This document shows, one piece after another, positions 1-10,171 of a DNA stretch of 64,000 nucleotides. A program made the translations under genes and the position numbers. The stretch covers positions 1,475,343 through 1,539,342 of the forward strand of contig JABAKD010000023.1 in assembly GCA_012845835.1 (NCBI GenBank), in the 5' to 3' direction. The notes beneath the pieces were generated by a model. That model saw nothing but the letters and a program-made list of their open reading frames with translations. It ran no database searches and was not told the origin of the DNA. Each line of letters begins with the position of its first letter. The stretch's first letter is position 1. The stretch comes from Undaria pinnatifida. Its lineage: Eukaryota; Sar; Phaeophyceae; Laminariales; Alariaceae.

Positions 1-1
1 G

Positions 2-871
2 GAGGTACGGGATGTACGGACGGCTCTATCGAAAAGACATGAAGACAGGCAGAAAAGTCGTGAGAGTCGGAATGCTGAAATCGGTCGGACCTCGGTAGGA
101 ACCCGTGTTGTTGTCGGAGATAAGGTGCTGTTGAAGGAGGCGGAGTCTGTGTTGGCAATGGAAGGGATACATCATAAACTACCCCACGAGCACTGGACCG
201 GACCTTGGGAGGTGACTGAAGTTGTCTTGCCAGGACTCAGCTACATCGTCACGATGAATGGACGAGGGATTCGCCGACGACGGGCGTCAGCATCGAATAT
301 CAAGATGTTCCACTTACGTCCGGACGACCTCCGTCACGACTTCGGAAACGAATTTGCTCACCTGGCATGGGGAGTTGACTTCGGACTGACAGAGCCGTCG
401 ATTGTAGCGTCGCCTATGTATACCCTAATAGACAGAAAGGCTGTGATGGGTCAAGGCAACGCTTGGAAGTGGCGATACAAGGGACGATTCGTGGATGGCA
501 CAGAGTCGCAGTGGCTGTCCGAAGAGGAGGCACGAGACAGCTTTACCCCTTTACAGCTGGACGTTTTCCATACGCTGTGGGAGTCGTATCACGGAGCGGA
601 GTGCCGGGAAAGACCAACTTCGACGCTAACGCGGAAGAAAAGAGATGGGATCGACCGCGAACAAGCGTTGAAACAACACCCCGTGGGGACCGTGGTCTGG
701 AGAGAATTCGCGGACGCTGAAGGAAACAAGAAGCGTCACCTTTCAAAGGTCTTCGACTACAAGTCACCGTACTGGCGAGTTCGGTATGCAGACGGAGATT
801 GGGAGGAGCTCAACGAACGTGAAATCCTGAAAGGTAGGAGGACCGGAAACTCACAATCCGGTTCCTCGTAA
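2..871 (+). CDS. Ty3/gypsy polyprotein, C-terminal end (5' partial)
   Basis: The frame is open from the window edge to TAA at 869-871, so only the polyprotein tail is present. About residue 38 a GDKVLLKEAE segment, followed by WTGPWEV near residue 66, is the usual C-terminal domain of a gypsy integrase, after the catalytic core. Near residues 257-277 the segment YWRVRYADGDWEELNEREI resembles the Tudor/chromo-like modules that end many gypsy integrases and are thought to guide integration to chromatin. The catalytic core would lie upstream of the window. No stop or shift is seen in the 290 codons present, in contrast to the minus-strand gypsy at 4.7-18.7 kb. Assignment to a gypsy tail is fairly secure; activity cannot be judged. 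Confidence 0.75.
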   Translation, partial: EVRDVRTALSKRHEDRQKSRESRNAEIGRTSVGTRVVVGDKVLLKEAESVLAMEGIHHKLPHEHWTGPWEVTEVVLPGLSYIVTMNGRGIRRRRASASNIKMFHLRPDDLRHDFGNEFAHLAWGVDFGLTEPSIVASPMYTLIDRKAVMGQGNAWKWRYKGRFVDGTESQWLSEEEARDSFTPLQLDVFHTLWESYHGAECRERPTSTLTRKKRDGIDREQALKQHPVGTVVWREFADAEGNKKRHLSKVFDYKSPYWRVRYADGDWEELNEREILKGRRTGNSQSGSS

Positions 872-893
872 ACGTGGAACGTAAAGTGGAGGC

Positions 894-1697
894 TGATGGA
901 GAAAGGGAGAAAACTTTGGCCGGAGATCGACCAGCGAGGAGGATCAAGGCCTCGGCCTACCCGCGTTATTGGGAAAAGCGGGGAATTAGTGGATTAGAGG
1001 CGTTCAGCTGGTGCGCTTGATGAGATATACTAGCAAGTCCAGCAGTACCAATCTGGGACCTAATGCGAAAAAAAAAGCGCGAGGCCCAGGGTCCCTACCC
1101 CCTGAGAGACGCCTATCCATGAAAATGTTAGACGCCACTCATTCGAGCCTTAGGGTAATCGAAAAACGACTAAGTGTGGGAAAAGGCCCTCACTCTTACT
1201 CCAGTGTATCCGCATCCCGGTTTGCACGGTATTCCTGAGAAGCCGTGCTGGGGGGGTGTTGCGGCGGATTGACATGACGTCACATGAAATCCCGTGACGG
1301 AATGCTTGCTTGGTCTGTATAACGCCGATCAGTCTAGGAAGCGTGCTGCTCACGGCCTCAGTCCAAAAGCACACAAAACCAAACGAGGGAAAAAGGAACC
1401 TGAACTTGATCTGAAACGAGCGTAAGTGACTGCGAACTGAGCTTGAGTACAGCTATGGTTACCGTGAGGTTTTGTTGGAGGTTTCATCCGGAGATCTGTT
1501 ATATCGTACGAGCGCTTGGAAAGGGACTGCGTGATACGAGACTGGTGTTTGCAGGCAGCTGTTGCAACAAGCAGACGGGAGGGATCAGCTTGAAGGTAGA
1601 CACGGAGGAAACGAATTAGAAGCGTTGAGAGAGTTGGGACAAGGGATTGGAGACTTGGGTACGTGTGACTAAAATAGCTCTTTATCCGTTCGTTACA
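894..1697 (+). mobile_element. Probable 3' LTR region of the plus-strand gypsy element
   Basis: This non-coding stretch follows the polyprotein stop. A purine-rich segment (AAAGTGGAGG) ends just before a TG at 894, and the stretch ends with CGTTACA at 1697, where the next repeat family begins. TG...CA ends and the position after a purine tract fit an LTR. The 5' LTR lies outside the window, so the borders are inferred and unconfirmed. Confidence 0.3.
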
Positions 1698-2240
1698 TTT
1701 CCACGCACAGATTGAGCTGCCTCACACGCCCCACCCCCACCCCAACCCCCCCCCTATGATAAACTGGTGCATTTTCATTTTTTCGAAACCGTCTGATTTA
1801 TCCCCTTAAAATGATTTATAGCTTCCATGCACAAATTGCCCGCCGGTCCGCCCCCCCCCCCCCCCCCTTCCCCCCCCCCTCCAACCCCGCTCGATTTTGA
1901 TCAAAACCAGGCCCCCACGGTCTCAAAAAACTCCGCCCCCCCCTCACCGGTTATTCGACTCACAGGATTCACTTAATAAACGGACACATTTTTCTCCACA
2001 GCCGTCAGATTTTGTCTCCCTCAGAAACGGGTTTTATAGTTTCTGCGCACAGTCTGACTAGCATCACTCTGTTGACCCTGATAGCTACCCTGCAGTTGAA
2101 AGGGGGGTCGCCGACCTATATCTTTAATGAGGACACACAACACGTAGTACGTGCGATCGGAGTATCACATACAGCTTGCAAATATGAGCTTCGACGAGAT
2201 CTTTGATCTCACAGCTGGAGTGTACTTTCATTTTATATAT
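1698..2240 (-). repeat. GTM repeat copy 1 (C-rich strand up)
   Basis: Several alpha modules separated by C tracts (about 1737-1755 and 1850-1880). They end with the constant terminus GATCTCACAGCTGGAGTGTA and an AT-rich border (ATTTTATATATTAT). The facing copy at 2379-2830 makes this one arm of an imperfect inverted pair with a 138-bp spacer. No reading frame of interest. Confidence 0.8.
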
Positions 2241-2378
2241 TATGATGACAATGTATGTGGCACACGACAAACTGTTCTTACGTGTATCACACAATAACAA
2301 CTCATATCACGCACCAGTAAATATTGGTACTGTTTGCTCCATAGTTCACATACGTATCACACAAATATCATAGAAAGT
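2241..2378. repeat. Spacer between inverted GTM copies, paralogous to 43.13-43.26 kb
   Basis: The reverse complement of this spacer is recognisable at about 43130-43260 (shared CACTGGTGCGTGATAT, TGTGTGATACACGTAAGAAC). At 43 kb the flank replacing copy 1 is different, so copy 1 looks like a separate insertion into the spacer sequence. Confidence 0.65.
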
Positions 2379-2830
2379 GAAAATACACTCCAGCTGTGAG
2401 ATCGAATATTTTGTCGAAACTCATCTTTGCAAGCTGTGTGTGATACTCCGATTGCGGGTATTACGGGTTGTGTGTCCTCATTAAGGATATAGGTCGGCGA
2501 CTCCCCTTGCAACTACAGTGTATCTATCAGGGTCAACGGGGTGATGTTAGTCAGTCTGTGCGCGGGAACTATTAAACCCGTTTCTGAGGGGGACAAAATC
2601 TCACAGCTGTGGAGGGAAATGTATCCGTTCATCAAGTGAATCCTGGAGGTCGAATATCCGGTGAAGGAGGGGCGGAGTTTTGAAGGACGTGGGGGCCTGG
2701 TTTTGATCAGAAGCGAGCGGGGTTGGTAGAGGGGGTGCAGGGTGGGGGGGGGCGGGGGGGGGGGGGGGCAGACGAACGGGCAATTTGTGCGTGGAAGCTA
2801 TAAATCATTGTAGGGGGATAAGTCTGATAG
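2379..2830 (+). repeat. GTM repeat copy 2 (G-rich strand up)
   Basis: Starts at the constant terminus (GAAAATACACTCCAGCTGTG), runs through one full alpha module, a long G tract (about 2741-2768) and the start of a second alpha module ending near GATAGTTTTG. The paralogous copy at 42.83-43.12 kb lacks the G tract and second module. Confidence 0.8.
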
Positions 2831-3020
2831 TTTTGTGAAAAAAAAAATATAAAAAAAACGCACCACAAAAACATAGGATCGTTTCCCCATGGATAGTCCG
2901 CGTGATATAACATCCATGCCTGTATAACATAACATGCCACATACTGCAATACAGTTATAAAAATTCCTCGTATGATTTTCACAATGCCTTTGACGGCGTA
3001 CGAGTATCTCCCCTACTACC

Positions 3021-3265
3021 GACTGATTCTACGATAGCCCCCCCCAAAACCAGCGGTTTTCTTTAACGAACGTTTCATGGCTGCTCGACACGAGGAAGGA
3101 TGCTATGAAAAGAGTATCTGCATATATTATTTTGTTCGCGGAGGACTATCGAACGATGACGTCCGGGTGGTAAGAGGGACCGTATTTCAGGAGATACGGC
3201 CAGGAGCTGGTTTCAAAACCGGCGATTTCGTTAAAGAAAAGTTGGGGGGGCTACCGTAGAACCAC
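3021..3265. mobile_element. MITE-like insertion, 245 bp, 6-bp target duplication
   Basis: The paralogous locus at 42.66-42.69 kb reads straight through (reverse complement CCCCAACTACCACAATATTCC). Here ACTACC occurs at both 3015-3020 and 3266-3271, on either side of the insert. The two ends form an imperfect inverted repeat: TTCTACGATAGCCCCCCCC at about 3027 and, on the other strand at about 3262, TTCTACGGTAGCCCCCCC. A second inverted block, TTTCTTTAACGAA, lies further in (3058-3070 against 3227-3239). It has no coding capacity. The empty site, the target duplication and the terminal inverted repeats together support a non-autonomous DNA transposon; its superfamily is not clear. Confidence 0.7.
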
Positions 3266-3389
3266 ACTACCACACTATTCCTTAGACGGCGAATTGCCCT
3301 GAACACAATACCCCATCGTACATACTGTAGATTCAATGCGGTTCCACAAATCGAACCATGATATCATAACTTCTCAAAATCATAACACA

Positions 3390-3510
3390 CTGAGTTACTG
3401 AGTCACGTGACAGTGGGTAGTGCTAAGTGTCGTGAGTTCGATTCTCACCGCTTTCATATATTGTCTTCTTCGAACGTGCGCGCTGACGACATTCAAAATG
3501 TTATTTTTTG
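3390..3510 (+). repeat. tRNA-like SINE remnant
   Basis: CAGTGGGTAGTGCT (3411-3424) resembles a pol III A box. GTGAGTTCGATTCTCAC (3432-3448) is a perfect T-arm-like hairpin with a B-box core, but the anticodon-arm region is missing. The B-box half with its downstream tail (CGTGCGCGCTGACGACAT) recurs at 38539-38625, and the A-box half recurs at 23365-23425. This makes a dispersed tRNA-derived repeat more likely than a tRNA gene. Confidence 0.4.
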
Positions 3511-4163
3511 GTAGTTTAAAATATCATCTAGCACTACCCACTGAGATACTATTTCAACGTTATTAAGTAGCTCAGTGGGCAGTGCTGTAGGATTTCTCGG
3601 TCAAGTCACTTTGTTCGAAGAGCGTTGTCCCACGCTTTCCTTATACGTCCCCTGCACCTGATCGTGAACCCGTACAACGTAGGGAGGCAAGAAACACATC
3701 CGGGAATAGCGGGGACAATGTTGGGTTTTGGGTTCCTGGGCAACTCTTTTTCCGATATCGATTCAACTCGTGGGGTACTTACCGATGACACAGCACCAAC
3801 CTATTGTAGTAGTAATACTTATCTTCTTGCCAACATGTCGTGCGCGCGATCGATCGATGATACAACAGTAAATATTCTGTAATAATAGTCGACGATATAT
3901 TCTACACCTGGTACCTGGTACGCTGTTTTTATATTCCGAGGTTCAAGAGCAGCAGTTGTTCTTGTTGTTGTTTTCACACTGACTCGCACAGTCGAGTCTG
4001 GGGTCACAGAACAGGCTTCATCAGTTAATAATAATGTTGACTGACACCACAGGCTACGCCTCTCTGGGTAACGCGGCGTCAACCATCGTAATACCATACA
4101 ATATTGAGGAATGTAACCTCTATGCAAAGAGCTCGTATTGTTTAAATAAATTGTCAGCCGGCC
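3511..4163. other. Unassigned; one D-arm-like hairpin
   Basis: Nothing coding is convincing. At 3527-3593 a sequence reading CACTACCCACTGAG faces CTCAGTGGGCAGTG, an inverted repeat whose right arm (TAGCTCAGTGGGCAGTGC) looks like a tRNA D-arm/A-box. It may be the trace of two opposed tRNA-derived repeats. Confidence 0.3.
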
Positions 4164-4275
4164 GACCCCGTGGTGTAGTGGTTTTACCCTCGAGTACTAC
4201 TAACGTTTGTTTGTCCTTGTGTTCGATACCCACCACGATGAGATTGGACTTAGGTTGCAAAAAAAAAAAAAAAAA
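4164..4275 (+). repeat. tRNA-derived SINE with poly(A) tail
   Basis: TGGTGTAGTGGTTTTA (4171-4186) fits an A box and GTTCGATACC (4221-4230) fits a B box. The 7-base strings CGTGGTG (4170-4176) and CACCACG (4231-4237) can pair like an acceptor stem. About 20 bases later comes a run of 17 A (4259-4275). Pol III boxes plus a terminal A tract are the classic layout of a short tRNA-derived SINE. The T stem is poor, so it is not a working tRNA. No target duplication was found. Confidence 0.5.
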
Positions 4276-4733
4276 TGATCAACTGCTGAGAGCGCCCAGC
4301 AGTGTGGGTAGGTACAATTCGACGCAAGTCTACGAGGGTTGAAAATGTTGTCTTCTTTTCGCGATCAAATTGAAGGGACGTGCCGAAGTGGGGAGGGAGG
4401 AAGAGGGCCCGCTACGTGACCCCGGATCTGAGTTGCCACTGGGAGGGAGCGTGGGAGTGGCGCTAGGATAATAATTGGGATGCAAAAAAAAATGTGCAAA
4501 GTTATTGTTACTACTTGTAAATAATGTGTTAGTATAGGATATACGCGCGGCACTGCTGTCAGCAGTCGTGTCATGGTAGAGACACTCTGGATATTATGTA
4601 TTGAGGGGACGCGTCCGAGGTCGACAACGTGAACGCACCCGCAAGGCAAAGACAGCAGACACACATATCCCGCATTGCCGAGTAAAAACAGAGAATAAGC
4701 GCTACGCCCACTTCCGATACGAGCAAAGCCACC
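4276..4733. other. Unassigned flank of the minus-strand gypsy element
   Basis: A minus-strand open frame (4365-4829) runs across this stretch into the LTR. Its similarity to 18.3-18.5 kb is explained by the LTR duplication, so it is not taken as a gene. Confidence 0.4.
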
Positions 4734-5010
4734 TGTGAAGTTAAAGGTGGGGACACAGAGTGCCCCCTGCAGGTATGCCAATTGAGCAGGTCCTCCGAGA
4801 GTACTCACTTTTATTTCCTTCGTAGACACCTAGCTGCTAGGTTATTCCATTCCACCAGAGCCCCGGATAGCTTTTGAGATCGGAGGCACGTGCCTCCGAT
4901 CTACTTCCAAACTTTCCCGAGTATGACACTCCAACCTTATCATACGAAAAATACCCAAATGATCTCAAATTTGGATAATTACAGTCATGTCATGGCCGTG
5001 TCTTAACTCT
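4734..5010 (-). mobile_element. 3' LTR of the minus-strand gypsy
   Basis: Matches 18392-18659 along its length in the same orientation. Shared blocks include ACACAGAGTGCCCCCTGCAG, GAGAGTACTCACTTT and CCTTCGTAGACAC. The minus-strand ends are inferred as TG...CA, with TGTGAAGTTA on the plus strand at the low-coordinate side. A few indels separate the two LTRs (about 277 against 268 bp). Confidence 0.7.
4878..4901. repeat. 24-bp perfect palindrome in the LTR
   Basis: The 12-base arm GATCGGAGGCAC is followed directly by its reverse complement. The partner LTR keeps a 10-base-arm version with a 2-base loop at 18529-18550. It could form an RNA hairpin in the LTR transcript or be a protein site; which is unknown. 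Confidence 0.7.
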
Positions 5011-5022
5011 AGCCCACCCTAA
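5011..5022 (-). other. Polypurine-tract-like site before the 3' LTR
   Basis: On the minus strand AGGGTGGGCT abuts the LTR start. This is the expected place and composition for a plus-strand primer of reverse transcription. It is short and not strictly purine, so this is an inference. Confidence 0.35.
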
Positions 5023-5921
5023 TGAGTCGAAAATGCAGAAATATGTGAGATTCGGGGAAACTCCGGTTCTACGAACTAGACCATGAGCCGAAGATGCAGC
5101 TCCTCACAACCCACTCCCACACCTCTAACCGTCTGGCTTTGGAGCCAGAAACACGCAGAGAAAAGCAGTTGAAAAAAACGCAGACCTTACAACAAGGCAA
5201 AAGCGACCCATCAAAACCCTGCCGTGTGCCGCCGGTGTGGCTGGGGAGCAGCAGAAAAGGATCTAGAACCTGCCGCATGCCGCCGGTGTGGCGGAGGGGG
5301 GCAGGAAAGGCTCTACGGCAAACCAACCACAGAAGAGGTACTATGGCGGGCGAGCCCTCGTCGATATGGAGGGGGACATAGACGCTAATAGAAGGGAGAA
5401 ATCATGCGAAAAACCTCCCGCGGGCCATCAGCAAGGCGGTGGGTTAGACGAGGAAACGACAAATACCCGGGATGGAGGGTGGCAACACTTACAGCCCCGC
5501 TAGGGGAGGAAGTGTTTAGACGAAAAACAGTAGAACACATATAACACAAAAAAAAATTAAGATGACACACACAGACCCGGACATAGCCCTGTACCACGTT
5601 ACGCGCGAACAGGGTACCTTGGTCGACCCCCGGCTCTGGGCTGAGGAGGGCTTCGGCAGAACGAAGTTGAACTATGGCAAAAAGCGACACCCCTCGACCT
5701 TAGATAGCGGCGTTTTACCCGAAGCCTGGCCGGCACTGAGAAGGGGATTCGGCAGGACAGAAAAGGAGAAAATGAAAAGAACCGCCGCAAAACTCGACAA
5801 AGACCCGCAGAACACTACGAACAACTCAAAGACGAAGGCTCCAACCTCATAACTCGGAAAAAGGAGGAACTATCGAGGAGCGGTGGCGGCTTGAAAGTCA
5901 GCTGGCCATGACCGCGCGTCA
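5023..5921 (-). other. Gypsy 3' internal region, no recognised gene
   Basis: Lies between the integrase stop and the 3' LTR. A 51-bp tandem duplication starts at 5221 and 5272 (shared GCCGCCGGTGTGGC). On the plus strand one frame reads CRRCG twice, 17 codons apart, which looks like a zinc-binding pair but is simply the duplication. No protein family recognised. Confidence 0.35.
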
Positions 5922-8090
5922 AGATTCGTTGACGTTGCGTTGGATTCCCCGAGGAAGCGCACTGGCGATGTGAACTTGCAAGCACCAAGAGCCTCGTACG
6001 GCTCCCGTCGAAGTCGTGCAGCACGCCGGGGAAAAAGGAAATTTAATCGGTCCAGGGGCGTCCAGAAAGCGGACCAGGTATACCTTGTCCTCGGTAGTGC
6101 TCGCGTAGATTTTTCCAAGCTACCACAACCCATCGTCTCCCATGTACCAAACGTGGGCTACGTTAGGGAGTACTGTGTCGTGGTAGCGACGGAGCCAATC
6201 ATCGCGGGGAACGCAGACGTAGCCCGGAAACGTTCCTCGTTGTTGCGGGAGGGGCCGAGGAGTGCCGCCCCGATCCGCAATCGGCGGTACAGGCGGTTGG
6301 TTCGCCGGTGTTGGTCCCGGGTTCCGGCCCAATGGAACGCAAGTTGTGGGAGCGGGAGAGGTGAAGTTCCATTTCCCGCTCCCAGGAAGGTTCGGAGAGT
6401 ACCGCGCAATGCGTCTTGTATAGCACCGCCATGACGCCACATCGCCCACGTACCGACTGATGACCAGGGATCTGCTCCACCTCCAGCCGTTGGAGGGGAG
6501 TTTAAACTTCGTCTTGAGTGACGTGGTACGGCGGGGATTACTTGGAAAACTTGTTGAGCACGAACTGTGTCAGCCCCGCCGGTAGGTATTTGGGGATGTC
6601 CCCCCTGTCGTGGTGGTTGGCACAAGGTTTGCAGCGCTCGATAGACACACGCCGACGAGCGTCCGAACCAGGCAGGTCGGAAGGGAAATCAAAACAAAGG
6701 AGGTTGCTCCCGAGCGGCAAGCCGTGCGGGGTCTCGGCGGCGGGGCAAGGACCGACGGCCAGGACCTTGTACGGGCCCGTCCAGTTGAGCGCGAGTTTAA
6801 CCTTGAGTACCTCGGCGTCGGTGTTCGCCTTGACACCTTGGCGGGTGGTAGAGGCAGAATTGTATACTCATGCCCAACCACCCACAGTGAAGATACGAGC
6901 TGGACGCAGCGCGTCGGCGAGGGCGGAGTTTCTGCGGTTAACACGGGAAACGGCAAGGGCGTGGTGTGCGTGGCCAATATCGTTCGGGCGCTTTTGCCCA
7001 TCGGTGACCAAGTCACAATAGGCCAGGTGGTCACGGGCCAGACGCTGGTGTCCCACGACACCAGTGCGAAACCGTCATGGGGAGCCGTGGGAGTCTGCCC
7101 ATGTGAACCTCGTTGGGGGCCAGAGCCGTCGTCGCGCTGGCAGAGTTTTTGTAAGCGAATTCTACGTGGGGCAGATGCAAGTCCCAATCGTTTTGTCGTT
7201 TGTTGACGACCATAGCCAGCATTTGTGCCATAATGTAACTTTACCGCTTAACGCACCCGTTGCAGTTTGGATGATAGGAGCTTGTAGCAAGCTTGTGTAC
7301 ACCCAACTGCTGATATAGAGCTTTTGAATGCTTGGAGCAGAACTGCAGTCCGTTTCCCGAGAGTAAGGTGCACGGGTAACTTCGCAAGGCGATGTATTGG
7401 TTCACCAGGATATCGGCTGTACCATCCGCGGTGAACTCGGCGGCAGTGACGGGGAACATGTTTGCCCGACGACTGAAGCGATCGGTGAACAGCAGGATGT
7501 AGGTGTTGCCTCGCAGTGTAACCGGAAGGGGACCGAAGTAGTCAACACTGACGGCAATAACTGGACCTTCCGGCAGAGGCATTGTGATGATGGACCAGCG
7601 GACAGTCAGCCGTGGGGTTTTCCGCACTAGGCACTTCAAGCAGTGGGGAAGCCACCACCGGGTGCACACATTCATGCCAATCCACCAAAAAAAACGCTCC
7701 AGCATGCGCAACGTGCGCATGGTGTCAAGGTGACAAGAGGCCATCGAGTGACAAGATTGCATGATCCAAGAGCCCATGAGCAGGGGAACGTGGATGCGAA
7801 CTCGCTCGTTGTTTAGCAAGCAAGCAGGTCGCCCCACAGAGTTGGATTTGTCAGAGCTTGCTGCCGGGAGTGTCCGGTTACTGACGAGTAAGACGATGTC
7901 GTCGTCGGGTGTATGTACTCGACCCTTACCCGCCAGCTCCTTGAGGTCTGAGAGGGATGGACGCTTGTGCGAGAGGCAGCACGACGAAAAAGTCGGGCGG
8001 CAGGACCGATGGCCGGCCGGTAGAAACGTAACGCATTATGGCGTGGCATGTCGGCTCAGCGTGCTGCTCTTGCTTCCAATCGTCATGTGA
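5922..8090 (-). pseudogene. Decayed gypsy integrase region of pol
   Basis: Read on the minus strand. Near 8066-8086 is DDWKQEQ, followed by an integrase zinc-binding domain with spaced His (SCHSMASCH) and HCLKC (about 7660-7780). The core follows: VDYFGPLP (first Asp kept), LLSGNGLQF where the family has Asp (now Gly), and HPNCNGCVKR where the family has Glu (now Lys). Next come LPHVEFAYKNSASA with MGRLPRLP (about 7060-7200), LARDHLAYCDL (about 7020), LPSDLPGSDARRR-like text (about 6650), EQIPGHQSVRG (about 6470) and WLRRYHDTVLP (about 6190). The frame closes at NVNES then TGA near 5922. At least six shifts of frame are needed to read it through. Family membership is clear; the protein cannot be made. 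Confidence 0.8.
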
Positions 8091-8779
8091 ATAACGCGCG
8101 AACGAATCAGCGAACCGTAATTCAGCAGCGTTGCCGAGGGCGTCTGATCTTGTATATGCAGTCGGCACGTCACCAGGAGACGGAGTGAGCCGTAAGAGAG
8201 GAATTCCCATATAGGCTCTGCGTGGGACTGGCCCCGTACGGACCGGCGAGTCGGCAAGAGCAGGGGTCGCAGCGGTCGACGTGGTCGGTCGCGGCCGTGA
8301 GACTCGCGTCGAGGTTGTACCTCGTCTGAACCATAGATGAGAGGCCCCGCCGGGCCCGAATCCATAATCTACGACGCGGGTGCATTGCCCGTTGTTGTCG
8401 CTGTTCGTCCGCGCGTCGTCGACGACGGAGGGGTTAGAGTACCAAGCATGTCGGAGACGGACACAGTCGAGCCGGTGGTTGCGGCGGAGGCCGTCTCCTG
8501 TCAAGAACGCCGGGATAGATAAGTCGCCTGTGCGATGGGCGTCGCTGCAGCCAGGGCTTCTGCGGAGACCGTGCCGCCCTCGATGGGTATGGCAAAAACA
8601 AATGAGAGAACGCTGTCAGCGGCAGGCGAAATCGACCCGAGACCGGTACAGCCTCCAGGAGTGGCGACATGAGCAAAAACACGAGCGACGAATCTCCCCG
8701 GGGAAGCAGAAAGGCTTATAATTCTTATACGTGGCTCGTGTGTGCGAAAATCGTGAAATGCGGTAGAGGTGACAGGGAG
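8091..8779 (-). other. Gypsy interior upstream of integrase, unassigned
   Basis: RNase H or a tether domain would be expected here. Minus-strand frames are open but show no RNase H or reverse-transcriptase motif that I recognise. A plus-strand frame (8669-9559) is also open, which in this GC-rich, repeat-containing stretch is weak evidence for a gene. Confidence 0.35.
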
Positions 8780-8939
8780 CCCACTCAAGGAAGCATGATC
8801 AGTGCGGAGCACGAGCCCACCCAAGACAGTGCTTGCGGCGAGGTGTTCGAGTACACCCAAAGCAGTGCTTTCGGTGTGGGGCACGAGCCCACCCAACACA
8901 GTGCTTTCGGCGAGGGGCGCGAGTCCACCCAAAACGACC
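8780..8939. repeat. 36-bp minisatellite, 4.4 units
   Basis: Units start at 8780, 8816, 8852, 8888 and 8924 with CCCACCCAA-like heads and a CAGTGCTTTCGG core. The period is exactly 12 codons, so frames stay open on both strands across the array. Confidence 0.85.
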
Positions 8940-10171
8940 CCTGGGATCGGCGGAAAGGGAGCACGGAGCCAGCGGGTCCGGAAGAGGTAGATACCGCTTC
9001 CTCCAACGGGGTAAGGGCTTTTCAACCCCACGGGTTTGAAGTTTGTCAAGCCACTGCGGTCGAACACTCCGTAACAGGGTCTGGAGAACGGGCCAGAAAA
9101 ACCATGGATGCCGTTGGCGCTGCCTTTGCGGTACTCGAGTTTGCAATCAAACGCGGTGACGAACTCAAGCTACCGCTGGACTCGTGCATTGCGGGTACCC
9201 ACTTCGCCAGTGCTCTCCTGTGTCTTGTGGGCGAAGGATATGCGGAACTTTGTTCTCCGCAGAACCCTCGGAGGTGTTTGGGAGCCCAAACAAGGCTGCC
9301 GGTCCCCGAATCCAGAAGAGTCCAGCGCCTCTCCGAGTCGAGCGTTGCTCGACTGATATACCCGATGTTCATAATGAATGAAACGTCGTCCAGCGCCACA
9401 GTACCCTTGACGAAACAGGGGCCTTGTTCTGACGGCGCGAAGTCAGAGGCGACGCTAGAAGCTATCTATGAAATTCCACGGCGTTTCAGTAACCAACGCG
9501 ACCGAGAAATAGGTCGGGAACGCTTAAGGGGACGTTTTGCAAGGGCTGGCCGCTGTTAACGGCCCGGTTGCGGCGCGGACGAGATTTCTTAGTTCTTGCA
9601 TTCGCAGTGCAGGTGCGGAACCAACTAGGGGGGCCGGGTGCACCGACCCGGTCTCATTGTCGCGAATAGCTTCGCAAACGGCGGAAAGTGCCTCACCGAG
9701 CAAGCTTTTTGATTCGCCTGGCATGGCTTGTTGGCCCTGGGACCATCAGCCCGGAGACCAATGCCCCACACTGGGTCCAGAGGGCTGGATTCAGCCAGAA
9801 GCTTGTTGTCAGAGCTCAAAAGGTGATTTCGTTATAGCTGGATTCTGCGTGGATTTAGCGTAGGTGCCAGATAACACGGTGTTTTCCTTTTCCCTTTCCC
9901 CAACACCGGAGTCAAAGTTGCGCACGCTTAAACCGATGCGTTTGGGTGTGTTTGTACTAAACAACGACATGATGAGCCTCACTGCTCGATGGTCTTGGAC
10001 AAGCTTGGTCCTTCGGCCATAATGTACAGCTCCGAGCAAGAACATGGCACGTCGTCCACGGCCATCGACGAAGGAGACCACGGTGAAAAAAAGGATTGGG
10101 GCTGCCAGAATAACACTACTTTGTCGGTGGAGTATTCGCGAGAAGGGTCAAAAGCCGTACTGAACTTTAGG
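8940..10171 (-). other. Gypsy interior, unassigned (weak protease-like motif)
   Basis: Around 9310-9340 a minus-strand frame reads TLLDSGTGSLVWAP, which has a DSG like a retropepsin active site, in the right place between gag and integrase. There is no second supporting motif, so this may be chance. No reverse-transcriptase core (such as a YLDD box) was found. Confidence 0.25.

Larger units (their letters stand above)
2241..3370 (+). repeat. Segmental duplication, copy A (inverted partner 42570-43260)
   Basis: The spacer, a GTM copy and about 490 bp of flank (2878-3365) all recur in the same order in reverse complement at 42570-43260. Landmarks shared by both are CCTTTGACGGCGTA, GGCGAATTGCCCT and AATCGAACCATGATATCA. 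Copy A additionally carries a 245-bp insertion at 3021-3265 and a small CGAGTA insertion near 3001. Confidence 0.75.

Noticed and set aside
4164-4240. tRNA gene
   Set aside because: A and B boxes are present, but the T stem is mispaired and a 17-nt A run follows, which fits a SINE better.
5214-5330. Zinc-finger pair (CRRCG twice)
   Set aside because: The two motifs are the same 51-bp tandem unit; the surrounding frame is short and unsupported.
8669-9559. 296-codon plus-strand open frame
   Set aside because: Opposite in sense to the gypsy element, spans the 36-bp minisatellite, and has no recognisable domain; long frames are expected by chance in this GC-rich repeat.
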